This document shows, piece by piece, positions 1 to 7,933 of a stretch of DNA of 36,521 nucleotides; the stretch's first letter is position 1; each line of letters opens with the position of its first letter. The notes beneath the pieces were generated by a model. That model had not been told where the DNA came from and did no database searches. It worked only from the letters and a program-made list of their open reading frames with translations. Both the position numbers and the translations under genes were made by a program. Origin of the DNA: DASRHK01 sp035650495 (GTDB lineage: Bacteria > Pseudomonadota > Gammaproteobacteria > Nevskiales > Nevskiaceae). The stretch lies in assembly GCA_035650495.1 (NCBI GenBank), contig DASRHK010000091.1, positions 1 to 36,521 of the forward strand, given 5' to 3'.

Positions 1-140
1 TTCTGCGCCTTGAGCTTGTCGTACTCCTCCATGGTGAGGACGCCCTTCTGCGCGAGCGTCTCGAGCAGATCGTCGGCCAACACCGGAGCCGACGCCGTCG
101 CGCAAAGGATGGTTGCCGCAAACGCAGCTGCTGTCCGCAT
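1..140 (-). CDS. Outer-membrane porin, OprO/OprP-like, N-terminal part only
   Basis: The reverse strand opens at an ATG (138-140), preceded by a G-rich Shine-Dalgarno-like stretch, and stays open to the left edge, giving about 46 codons. The product starts with a signal peptide (MRTAAAFAATILCATASA) and continues DDLLETLAQKGVLTMEEYDK. A short acidic helix of this kind, with a 'KGVLT..EY..L' pattern just after the signal peptide, is typical of phosphate-selective-porin-type (OprO/OprP) outer-membrane channels. The rest of the barrel is outside the window, so the family call rests on the N-terminus alone. The gene is divergent from modABC, with a ModE-like operator between them, which suggests a role in oxyanion (molybdate) entry; that role is inference. 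Confidence 0.55.
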   Translation of the reverse strand, partial: MRTAAAFAATILCATASAPVLADDLLETLAQKGVLTMEEYDKLKAQ

Positions 141-171
141 GGAGCCCCCAGGTTCGTTTTGACGTGGTATA

Positions 172-195
172 CGTTATATAGAAGGCTATATATCG
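172..195. promoter_or_regulatory. Probable ModE operator between the porin gene and modA
   Basis: Two 9-base half-sites, CGTTATATA (172-180) and TATATATCG (187-195), form an inverted repeat with one mismatch around a 6-base spacer. From memory, this is the layout of ModE boxes (TATATA-rich arms flanked by CG, 6-7 base spacer). A modE gene lies in the window (2339-3148) and modA starts 25 bases downstream, behind a GGAGGGGG ribosome-binding site at 205-212. A TTGACG at 159-164 could be a -35 element for modA, with the -10 inside the operator, but the spacing is not clear. The site could also control the divergent porin. Confidence 0.8.
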
Positions 196-219
196 CAACA
201 CCGCGGAGGGGGCAAATCG

Positions 220-984
220 ATGGGTCGACGCGTCGTGAGCTTGTTGATCGCGATCCTGGCCATGCCGATGGCGCACGCCGAAGAGCCGGTGCGCGTGTTC
301 GCCGCCGCCAGCCTGACCAACGCGCTCGGCGATATCGCCAAGGTCCGGCGGAAGGCCGGACATCCGGCGCCGGTGATCTCGCTCGGCGCTTCGTCGGCGC
401 TCGCCAAGCAGATCGAGTCGGGCGCACCGGCCGACGTGTTCGCCTCCGCCGACCTCAAATGGATGGACTACCTCGCCGAGAAGGGCAAGATCGTCCCGGC
501 GTCGCGTCGCAACCTGCTCGGCAACTCGCTGGTGCTGATCGCGCCCAAGGGCAAGCACTTCACCGTCGAGATGAAGCCGGAGTTCGATTTCGGCGCCGCG
601 TTCAAAGGTAAACTCTGCACCGGCGAGCCGGGCGTGGTGCCCGTCGGCATCTATGCGAAGCAGAGTCTCGAACATCTCGGCTGGTGGAAGACCCTCTCCG
701 GACGGATCGTCGGCACCGACGACGTCCGCACGGCGCTCGCTTTCGTGGAGCGGAGCGAGTGTCCCGTCGGCATCGTCTACGCGACGGATGCTGCGATCAG
801 CAGCAACGTCGAAGTGATCGCACAGTTCCCCGAGTCTTCGCACGATCCGATCGTGTATCCGTTTGCGCTCGTGAAAGGCGCACGTGCCGAAGCACAGGCG
901 TTGCTCGACGACCTCGGCACCGCTGAGGCGACCGCGGTGTTCGAGCGCTATGGCTTCGCCGTGCTCAAGGCCGAGGGTCGATGA
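220..984 (+). CDS. modA: Molybdate ABC transporter, periplasmic binding protein ModA
   Basis: This 254-residue protein has a signal peptide (about 1-20, MGRRVVSLLIAILAMPMAHA) and then the ModA fold opening VRVFAAASLTNAL. GASSALAKQIESGAPADVF follows near residue 65; in this family the Ser/Ala-rich loops there bind the oxyanion. The protein should capture molybdate (or tungstate) in the periplasm and deliver it to ModB. The ATG at 220 sits 7 bases after a strong GGAGGGGG ribosome-binding site. The stop overlaps the modB start (ATGA, 981-984), so the two are translationally coupled. The upstream ModE box implies repression when molybdate is plentiful. Length is normal for ModA. Confidence 0.93.
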   Translation: MGRRVVSLLIAILAMPMAHAEEPVRVFAAASLTNALGDIAKVRRKAGHPAPVISLGASSALAKQIESGAPADVFASADLKWMDYLAEKGKIVPASRRNLLGNSLVLIAPKGKHFTVEMKPEFDFGAAFKGKLCTGEPGVVPVGIYAKQSLEHLGWWKTLSGRIVGTDDVRTALAFVERSECPVGIVYATDAAISSNVEVIAQFPESSHDPIVYPFALVKGARAEAQALLDDLGTAEATAVFERYGFAVLKAEGR

Positions 985-1700
985 TCGCGCTGACCGACGA
1001 AGAGCTCGAGGCACTCCGGCTGTCGGCGAAGGTTGCGGCATGGGCCGTCGCGCTCTGCCTGCCGATCGGCGTCGCCACCAGCTGGCTGCTCGCGCGCCGG
1101 GATTTCCACGGCAAGGTCCTGGTCGAGGCGATCGTCCAGCTCCCGATGGTCTTGCCGCCGGTCGTGCCCGGTTACCTGCTGCTCCTGCTGTTCGGGACGC
1201 AGGGTCTGATCGGTGCCTGGCTCGAATCGACGTTCGGCGTCGTCATCGCGTTCACGTGGAAAGGCGCTGCGCTCGCATCGGCCGTCATGGCGTTTCCGCT
1301 GATGGTGCAGCCGGTGAGCCTGGCGTTCCGCATGATCGATCCGCGGCTCGAGCAGGCGGCGACCACGCTCGGCGCTACACCGTGGCGCGCGTTCTGGACC
1401 GTGACCTTGCCCCTGGCCCTGCCCGGGATCATCGCGGGCGCCGTGCTGTGTTTCTCGCGCAGCCTCGGCGAGTTCGGCGCGACCATGGCGTTCGTGGGGA
1501 ACATTCCCGGCGAGACGCGCACGCTCCCGCTCGCGATCTACACGTTCACTCACGTCCCTGGTGGCGAGTCGGCGGCGTTGCGGCTGGTCGCATTGTCGAT
1601 CTGCCTCGCGCTGGCGGCGCTGATCGGCAGCCACATGTTGAGCCGCCGCGTGAATCGTCAGCTCGGTTACGTGCAACGGACCGCCAATGCTCAGCGTTGA
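981..1700 (+). CDS. modB: Molybdate ABC transporter, permease ModB
   Basis: This 239-residue inner-membrane protein has five or six hydrophobic segments. The cytoplasmic coupling loop (EAA motif) is recognisable at about 124-150 (LEQAATTLGATPWRAFW and the following TLPLALPGI), as expected for the contact with ModC. The QLPMVLPPVVPGYLLL stretch near residue 53 is typical of ModB. The product forms the transmembrane channel that takes molybdate from ModA. It overlaps modA by 4 bases and modC by 14 bases, so the three genes form one operon. Length is usual for the family. Confidence 0.93.
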   Translation: MIALTDEELEALRLSAKVAAWAVALCLPIGVATSWLLARRDFHGKVLVEAIVQLPMVLPPVVPGYLLLLLFGTQGLIGAWLESTFGVVIAFTWKGAALASAVMAFPLMVQPVSLAFRMIDPRLEQAATTLGATPWRAFWTVTLPLALPGIIAGAVLCFSRSLGEFGATMAFVGNIPGETRTLPLAIYTFTHVPGGESAALRLVALSICLALAALIGSHMLSRRVNRQLGYVQRTANAQR

Positions 1701-2376
1701 TCTCGAATTCCACCGAGGCGAATTCGCGCTGAGCGCGGCGGCGTCGTTCGGCGCGGGCGTCACCGGGATCTGCGGCGCTTCCGGTTCCGGCAAGAGCACA
1801 TTGCTCGCGCTCATCGCCGGCCTGCTGCGTCCGAGCAAAGGCTACGTGCGTTTCGACGAGCGCACCCTGGCCGACGTCGAAAGCCGCGTGTTCGTCCCGC
1901 CGTGGGACCGGCACTTCGGCGTGACGTTCCAGGAAGGCCTGCTGTTCCCGCATCTGACGGTGCGCGACAACCTGCTCTACGGCTATCAGCAGCTGCCGCC
2001 GTCGCAGCGCCGCTTCGAATTGCCGACCGTGCTCGATCTGCTGGAGATCGGCGCGCTCGTCGAGCGCCGGCCCGCGCAGCTCTCCGGCGGCGAGCGCCAG
2101 CGCGTCGCGCTCGGTCGCGCGTTGCTCTATTCGCCGCGATTGCTCCTGCTCGACGAGCCGCTGTCGTCGCTCGACGATCGGCTCAAGCAGCAGATCCTGC
2201 CGTTCCTGAAGCGCGTGAAGGAAGAGACCAAGCTGCCGATGATCTACGTGTCGCACGCGCAGTCGGAAGTCGATTACCTCGCCGACGCCGTGCTGCTGAT
2301 GGATCGCGGCCGATTGACCGCCGAAGGCTCGGCTCAGGTCACGCCGCTACGCCCAGGATTACGCTCGAGGCCTTGA
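1687..2376 (+). CDS. modC: Molybdate ABC transporter ATPase ModC, short form without a Mop domain
   Basis: This is a complete ABC ATPase domain. It has Walker A GASGSGKST (30-38), Q-loop Gln82, signature LSGGE (132-136), Walker B LLLLDE (152-157) and H-loop His190. It powers ModAB import of molybdate at the inner membrane. The protein is only 229 residues, while canonical ModC is about 350 and ends in a TOBE/Mop oxyanion-binding domain; here it stops soon after the ATPase core. The stop (2374-2376) lies within the convergent modE gene, with a 38-base overlap of 3' ends. The start inside the modB 3' end gives a frame that opens straight into the nucleotide-binding domain. Operon context makes the ModC assignment secure despite the short length. 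Confidence 0.9.
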   Translation: MLSVDLEFHRGEFALSAAASFGAGVTGICGASGSGKSTLLALIAGLLRPSKGYVRFDERTLADVESRVFVPPWDRHFGVTFQEGLLFPHLTVRDNLLYGYQQLPPSQRRFELPTVLDLLEIGALVERRPAQLSGGERQRVALGRALLYSPRLLLLDEPLSSLDDRLKQQILPFLKRVKEETKLPMIYVSHAQSEVDYLADAVLLMDRGRLTAEGSAQVTPLRPGLRSRP

Positions 2377-3148
2377 ACAGCGCGGTGGCGCTGCGGTTCA
2401 CGCGCAGCTTGAGCTCGCGCGCCGCGTCCTTGGTGATGATCGCCAGCACCGACTGACCGCCGGGCAGGCCGATCACGACTTCCGTGTTGACCGCGCCGGG
2501 GGTCAATCGCTTGATCGTCCCGCGCAGCTGATTGCGGACGGACAGCTTCAGCGGCTTTTCGTCGTCGACCGCGACTATCACCCACGACGCCTTGATCAGC
2601 GCGACGACCTCGATGCCCTTGCGCAGCCCGAGGTTCTTCGAGCTCTGATGCGTGATGGTCGCGACGATGCGCGCGCCGCCCGGCAGCGCGACCACGACCT
2701 GGTCGTTGACTGCACCACGGATGATCTTGCTGACCGTGCCGGCGAAGTGGTTGCGCGCGCTGGTGAGCATGGTGAGTCTCCGCATCGTGCTGAGCTCGGC
2801 GGGTCGCACGCCGAGACCGGTGTCCAGCTTCTCGACGAATCGATGATGCTCCGCGGCGACGGCCTGGAACGCTTCGACGAGGCGACGGCCATCGGCCGTG
2901 AGCTCGGTGCCGCCGCCGCCCTGGCCACCCTTGCTGCTCTTCACGAGCGGCCCCGGCGCGAGATTGTTCATCGCGTCGATGGCATCCCACGCGGCCTTGT
3001 AGGTCAGCCCGACCGCTTTCGCGGCCTGCGAGATCGATCGGCTCTCGCCGATGTGCACGAGCAGATCCATCCAGCGCTGGCTCGCGATCGGCCCCTTCGC
3101 GGTCACCAGCGACAGCGTGCTGCGGAACTGCAGCTTGCGATTTCCCAT
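2339..3148 (-). CDS. modE: Molybdate-responsive transcriptional regulator ModE, two Mop domains
   Basis: This 269-residue protein has a LysR-like winged helix-turn-helix at about 20-95 (SISQAAKAVGLTYKAAWDAI marks the recognition region). Two tandem molybdate-binding Mop/TOBE domains follow, at about 129-195 (TSARNHFAGTV) and 200-268 (KLSVRNQLRGTI). The SARN/SVRN signature is the oxyanion-binding motif of the family. Molybdate-bound ModE dimers normally repress modABC, and a matching box lies at 172-195. The start chosen is the ATG at 3148 (MGNRKLQ); an in-frame ATG at 3166 would add six residues (MINIPA). Neither has a strong ribosome-binding site. The gene converges on modC and diverges from lhr only 24 bases away. 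Confidence 0.93.
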   Translation of the reverse strand: MGNRKLQFRSTLSLVTAKGPIASQRWMDLLVHIGESRSISQAAKAVGLTYKAAWDAIDAMNNLAPGPLVKSSKGGQGGGGTELTADGRRLVEAFQAVAAEHHRFVEKLDTGLGVRPAELSTMRRLTMLTSARNHFAGTVSKIIRGAVNDQVVVALPGGARIVATITHQSSKNLGLRKGIEVVALIKASWVIVAVDDEKPLKLSVRNQLRGTIKRLTPGAVNTEVVIGLPGGQSVLAIITKDAARELKLRVNRSATALFKASSVILGVAA

Positions 3149-3172
3149 GGCCGGAATGTTTATCATGGACGC

Positions 3173-6100
3173 ATGTCTGCGCGCCTGCCGTTCCATCCCG
3201 CCGTCGCCGACTGGTTCGCCTCGCGATTCCAGTCGCCGACGCCCGCGCAGATCGCCGCCTGGCAGGCGACGTCGCAGCACAAGAACGCGCTGATCGCCGC
3301 GCCGACCGGCTCGGGCAAGACGCTCGCGGCGTTCCTGTCGGCGATCAACGATCTCGTCGTCGAAGGCCTCGAGCGCGGGCTCACCGACGCGGTGTACGTG
3401 CTCTACGTGTCGCCGCTCAAGGCCCTGTCGAACGACATCCAGAAGAACCTGCAGGAGCCGCTCGCCGGCATCCGCGACAAGCTGCTCGAGCACGGTCTGC
3501 CCGACGTGTCGATCCGCGACGCGGTGCGCACCGGCGACACCTCGCAAGCCGAGCGGCAGCTGATGCGCAAGACACCGCCGCACATCCTGGTGACGACGCC
3601 GGAGTCGCTGTTCATCCTGCTCACTTCGGATTCCGGCCGCGCGATGCTTTCGCACGTGCGCTCCGTGATCGTCGACGAGTTGCACGCCGTCGCCGGCACC
3701 AAGCGCGGCGCGCATCTGATGCTCTCGCTCGAGCGCCTCGAGGCGCTGTGCGGCAAGCCGCCGATCCGCATCGGGCTGTCGGCGACGCAGAAGCCGATCG
3801 AGGACATGGCGCGATTCCTCATTGGCGGTCGCGATGCACCGGTGGAGATCATCGACACTGGACACACCCGCAAGCGCGATCTTGCGCTCGAGCTCCCGAA
3901 AGCGCCGCTCGACGCGGTGATGTCGAACGAAGTCTGGGGCGAGATCTACGATCGCCTCGCCGAGCTCGTGCGCGAGCATCGCACCACGCTGATCTTCGTC
4001 GGCCAGCGCCGCCTCGCAGAGCGCGCGACCAAGCATCTCGCCGATCGCATCGGCGAAGAGCATGTCGCCTGTCACCACGGGTCGCTGTCGAAGGAGCATC
4101 GCCTGCAGGCCGAGCAGCGCTTGAAGGCCGGCAAGCTGCAGGCGCTGATCGCGACCTCGTCGCTCGAGCTCGGCATCGACATCGGCGACATCGACCTCGT
4201 CTGCAATCTCGGCTCGCCGCGCACCATCGCCGCGTTCCTGCAACGCGTCGGTCGTGCGGGTCACGCCGTCGGCGCAATCCCCAAGGGGCGACTGTTCCCG
4301 CTCTCGCTCGACGAGCTCGTCGAATCCGCCGCACTGCTCGACGCCGTGCGTCGCGGCGAGCTGGACCGCATCCACTTCAGCGACCAGCCCCTCGACGTGC
4401 TCGCGCAGCAGATCGTCGCCGAAGTCGGCAGCCGCGAGTGGGACGTCGATGAATTGTTCGCGCTGGTGAAGCGCGCAGCGAACTATCGCGATCTGGATCG
4501 CAAGACCTTCGAGCAAGTGCTGCAGATGCTCGGCGAGGGCTTCACCACGCGCCGCGGACGGCGCTCCGCGCATCTGCATTACGACGCGATCAACGGCAAG
4601 CTGCGCCCGCGCAAGGGCGCACGCCTCGTCGCGGTGACCAACGCCGGCGTGATCCCCGACCAGTTCGACTACGACGTCGTGCTGTCGCCGGAGGAGCATC
4701 GCATCGGCTCGATCGGCGAGGACTTCTCGTTCGAGGCGATCCCGGGCGACATCTTCCAGCTCGGCAATCACTCGTATCGCATCCAGAAGGTCGAGGTCGG
4801 CAAGGTGTTCGTCGAGGACGCGCACGGCCAGCCGCCGACCCTGCCGTTCTGGTTCGGCGAGGCGCCGGCGCGCAGCGCGGAGCTGTCGGCGTCGGTGTCG
4901 CGGCTGCGCAAGACGTTCATCGACAAATCCGATGCCGGCGATGCGATCACCGATTGGCTGCAGAACGAAATCGGCCTGCCGGTCGCGGGCGCGCTGCAGC
5001 TCGGCCAATACCTGACGGCGTCGAAGCTCGCATTCGGCACGCTGCCGCAGCTCGACACCATCGTGCTCGAGCGCTTCTTCGACGAAGCGGGCGACACGCA
5101 TCTCGTCATCCATTCGCCGTACGGCTCGCGCATCAATCGCGCGTGGGGACTCGCACTGCGCAAGCGGTTCTGCCGCTCGTTCAACTTCGAATTGCAGGCG
5201 AGCGCGCTGGAGGACTCGATCATCCTGTCGCTCGGTCCGACGCACAGCTTCCCGCTCTCCGACATCCAGCACTATCTCAAGTCGGCGACGGCGCGCGATC
5301 TTCTCGTGCAGGCGCTGCTCGACGCGCCGATGTTCGGGACGCGCTGGCGCTGGAGCGCTGCGATCGCGCTGGCGCTCAAGCGCGTGCGCAACGGCAAGCG
5401 CATCGCGCCGCAGCTCCAGCGCATGGACGCCGAGGATCTGCTCGCGGTCGTGTTCCCCGATCAGCTCGCGTGCCAGGAGAACATCGTCGGCGATCGCGAG
5501 ATTCCGGATCATCCGCTGGTGAAGCAGGCGATCGACGACTGCCTGCACGAAGTGATGGACGTCGACGGCTTCCTCGACGTCTTGAAGCGCAACGAGGCGG
5601 GGCAGATCCAGTTCGTCGCCTGCGATCTGACCGAGCCGTCGCCGATGTCGGCGTCGATCATCAGCGCGAAGCCGTACGCGTTCCTCGACGACGGCGATGC
5701 CGAAGAGCGCCGCACGCGCGCGATCAAGTCGCGCTCGCTCGCGGATCCGCTCGCCGCCGGCGACATCGGCAAGATCGATCCGTCTGCGATCCGGCAGGTG
5801 CGCGAAGAAGCCTGGCCCGACGTCGGCAATGCCGACGAGCTGCACGACGCGCTCGTGGTCAGCGGATTCCTCGCGGAGTCGGAAGCGGCGCATTGGCGTG
5901 GGTTGTTCGATGCGCTGCGGGCGGATCGTCGCGCAGTGGTCGTGCAGCGTGCGGAAAACCTCTGGGTCGCGGCCGAGCGGCAGCAGCAGCTCGATCCGCT
6001 CGAGGACAACAATCTGCGCGAGATCGTGCGCAGCCGTCTCGAATTGCTCGGCCCCGTGACGGCGGTCGATCTCGGCAAGCCGCTCGGCCTCGGCGCGAAA

Positions 6101-7399
6101 GAGATCGAAGCCGCGCTGCTGGCGCTCGAAGCCGAAGGCGCGGTGATGCGCGGCAAGTTCACCGGCACGGCCGACGAGTGGTGCGAGCGGCGCCTGCTGC
6201 ATCGCATGCATCGCTACACGCGCGATCGTCAGCGCTCGGAGGTCCAGCCGGTGTCGCCCGCGCACTTCATGCGCTTCCTGCTGCGCTGGCAGCAGGTCGG
6301 ACGCAGCGAGGAGCGTCGCGATGGCGAGCAGGGCTTGCTCGCGGCGCTGCGACAGCTCGAGGGTTTCCCCGCCGCAGCGAGCGCATGGGAAGACGATCTG
6401 CTGCCATCGCGCATGAAGCACTATTCGTCGCACATGCTCGATCGGCTCGTCGTCTCCGGTCGCATCGCATGGACGCGCGCCGGTGTGCGTGCGACTGCTG
6501 ACGCCCCGCGAAAGTCGGGACCGGTGCGCATGACGCCGATCCTGTGGAGCGAGCGCGACACCGCCGCTCACTGGCGCGAATCGGTCGATGCGCAAGAGAT
6601 CGCGCTGTCCTCGCGCGGAGAGCGCGTGCAGGAGAGCCTGAAATCGCACGGCGCATCGTTCATGGACGATCTCGTCCACGACACGGGGCTTCTGCGCACC
6701 GACGTCGAGCTCGCGCTCGGCGAGCTGGTCGCGGCTGGGCTCGCGACCGCCGATTCGTTCGCCGGCCTGCGTGGATTGCTGATGACGTCCGCGCGTCGCG
6801 CGCGGCTGAAAGAGCGCGGCCTGGGTGTCGACGAAGCCGGCCGCTGGTCGCTCGTGCGCAAGCTGCGTCGTCCGGATGCAAGCGCGGGCGCGCTCGCCGA
6901 GCCGCACGTCGAGCACATCGCGCGAGCTCTCTTGCGGCGTTACGGCGTCGTGTTCCGCAAGCTGCTCGAGCGCGAATCGAATCTGCCGCCGTGGCGCGAG
7001 CTGTTCTATGTCTATCGGCGTCTCGAAGCGCGCGGCGAGATCCGCGGTGGGCGCTTCGTCAACGGCTTTGCCGGCGAGCAGTTCGCGCTGCCCGAAGCCG
7101 CGACCACGCTGCGCAAGATCGCGAAGGAGCCGCCGTCCGCCGAGCACGCCGAGCTCGTCGCGATCTCCGCGGCCGATCCGCTCAACCTCGTCGGCATCAT
7201 CGTGCCGGGCGAGCGCGTGCCGGCGCTGCCGGGCAACCGCATCCTGTTGCGCAGCGGTGTGCCGGTCGCGGTGCAGGTCGGTCGCGACGTGCAGTATCTC
7301 CAGAAGCTCGAGCCGCGCGCCGAATGGGAGATCCGCAACCTCCTGATCCGGCGGAGCCGCCCCGGCAGCTACATCGACATGCCGAACGCGCATCAGTAG
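3173..7399 (+). CDS. lhr: Large helicase-related protein Lhr (ATP-dependent DNA/RNA helicase)
   Basis: The 1408-residue protein starts at the ATG at 3173 (MSARLPFHPAVADWF); the reading frame runs further upstream without stops, but no nearer start is plausible. Helicase motifs include a Q-motif-like TPAQIAAW, Walker A APTGSGKT (43-50), a DELH box (168-171) and SATQ (203-206), then motif VI-type QRVGRAGH. A long C-terminal part of winged-helix and Lhr-specific domains follows. Lhr is a superfamily 2 3'-to-5' helicase linked to nucleic-acid repair; E. coli Lhr is about 1538 residues. The ribosome-binding site is weak. The TAG stop is followed immediately by the ATG of the next gene, so the two are probably co-transcribed and coupled. 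Confidence 0.9.
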   Translation: MSARLPFHPAVADWFASRFQSPTPAQIAAWQATSQHKNALIAAPTGSGKTLAAFLSAINDLVVEGLERGLTDAVYVLYVSPLKALSNDIQKNLQEPLAGIRDKLLEHGLPDVSIRDAVRTGDTSQAERQLMRKTPPHILVTTPESLFILLTSDSGRAMLSHVRSVIVDELHAVAGTKRGAHLMLSLERLEALCGKPPIRIGLSATQKPIEDMARFLIGGRDAPVEIIDTGHTRKRDLALELPKAPLDAVMSNEVWGEIYDRLAELVREHRTTLIFVGQRRLAERATKHLADRIGEEHVACHHGSLSKEHRLQAEQRLKAGKLQALIATSSLELGIDIGDIDLVCNLGSPRTIAAFLQRVGRAGHAVGAIPKGRLFPLSLDELVESAALLDAVRRGELDRIHFSDQPLDVLAQQIVAEVGSREWDVDELFALVKRAANYRDLDRKTFEQVLQMLGEGFTTRRGRRSAHLHYDAINGKLRPRKGARLVAVTNAGVIPDQFDYDVVLSPEEHRIGSIGEDFSFEAIPGDIFQLGNHSYRIQKVEVGKVFVEDAHGQPPTLPFWFGEAPARSAELSASVSRLRKTFIDKSDAGDAITDWLQNEIGLPVAGALQLGQYLTASKLAFGTLPQLDTIVLERFFDEAGDTHLVIHSPYGSRINRAWGLALRKRFCRSFNFELQASALEDSIILSLGPTHSFPLSDIQHYLKSATARDLLVQALLDAPMFGTRWRWSAAIALALKRVRNGKRIAPQLQRMDAEDLLAVVFPDQLACQENIVGDREIPDHPLVKQAIDDCLHEVMDVDGFLDVLKRNEAGQIQFVACDLTEPSPMSASIISAKPYAFLDDGDAEERRTRAIKSRSLADPLAAGDIGKIDPSAIRQVREEAWPDVGNADELHDALVVSGFLAESEAAHWRGLFDALRADRRAVVVQRAENLWVAAERQQQLDPLEDNNLREIVRSRLELLGPVTAVDLGKPLGLGAKEIEAALLALEAEGAVMRGKFTGTADEWCERRLLHRMHRYTRDRQRSEVQPVSPAHFMRFLLRWQQVGRSEERRDGEQGLLAALRQLEGFPAAASAWEDDLLPSRMKHYSSHMLDRLVVSGRIAWTRAGVRATADAPRKSGPVRMTPILWSERDTAAHWRESVDAQEIALSSRGERVQESLKSHGASFMDDLVHDTGLLRTDVELALGELVAAGLATADSFAGLRGLLMTSARRARLKERGLGVDEAGRWSLVRKLRRPDASAGALAEPHVEHIARALLRRYGVVFRKLLERESNLPPWRELFYVYRRLEARGEIRGGRFVNGFAGEQFALPEAATTLRKIAKEPPSAEHAELVAISAADPLNLVGIIVPGERVPALPGNRILLRSGVPVAVQVGRDVQYLQKLEPRAEWEIRNLLIRRSRPGSYIDMPNAHQ

Positions 7400-7933
7400 A
7401 TGCACAAAGCACCCCTGGTTCCGCATCCCGATTCGAATCCCGGGCGTGTCACGCGCATCGAAGCCGGCATCAGCGTGAGCCCGAAGATGCTGCGGCTGTC
7501 GTATTGGCTCGAAGGCGAGCTCGCCACGCTGCGCATTCCTGCGGACGCGGGCTTGCAACGCGGCGACAAGCTCTGGGAGCACACCTGCTTCGAAGCCTTC
7601 GTGCGACAGAAAGGGCAGAGCGCGTACTACGAATTCAACTTCTCGCCGTCGCGTGCCTGGCAGGCGATGCGCTTCAGGGCGTATCGCGACGGCGGCGCGA
7701 TCGCCGAGACGCCGGTGACGCAGGTGATGGTGTCGCGCGAGGCCGCGGTGCTGCGGCTCGACGCGCTGGTCATGCTCGATCGATTGCCCGAGCCGCCGGG
7801 CCGGCCGCTGCAGCTCGGACTGTCGGCGGTGGTCGAGAATCGCGAGGGCGGCATCTCGTTCTGGGCGCTCAAGCACGCGTCCGGCCGCGCCGACTTCCAC
7901 CATGACGACACCTTCGTGCTGGAGCACGCGTGA
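7400..7933 (+). CDS. DOMON-like carbohydrate-binding-fold protein
   Basis: This 177-residue soluble protein has no signal peptide. WEHTCFEAFVRQ and then YYEFNFSPSRAWQAMRF are hallmarks of a small proteobacterial family with a DOMON-like, type-9 carbohydrate-binding-module fold. From memory, that family is labelled DOMON_murB-like in domain databases. No catalytic residues are evident; binding of a sugar or other small ligand is the family-level expectation and the true ligand is unknown. The ATG directly abuts the lhr stop, and the stop overlaps the GTG start of the NamZ-type gene (GTGA, 7930-7933). Its place beside a muramidase hints at a role with peptidoglycan sugars. Confidence 0.75.
   Translation: MHKAPLVPHPDSNPGRVTRIEAGISVSPKMLRLSYWLEGELATLRIPADAGLQRGDKLWEHTCFEAFVRQKGQSAYYEFNFSPSRAWQAMRFRAYRDGGAIAETPVTQVMVSREAAVLRLDALVMLDRLPEPPGRPLQLGLSAVVENREGGISFWALKHASGRADFHHDDTFVLEHA

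Noticed and set aside
2377..2700. The idea that modC continues as a frameshifted TOBE domain downstream
   Set aside because: The TOBE sequences in this stretch are on the opposite strand and belong to ModE. No plus-strand frame resembles a ModC C-terminus.
3167..7927. A very long open frame on the reverse strand across lhr and the DOMON-like gene, continuous with modE
   Set aside because: Its sequence is Arg/Glu/Ala/His-rich low-complexity typical of antisense reading of GC-rich genes. Only the ModE part at its end has family motifs.
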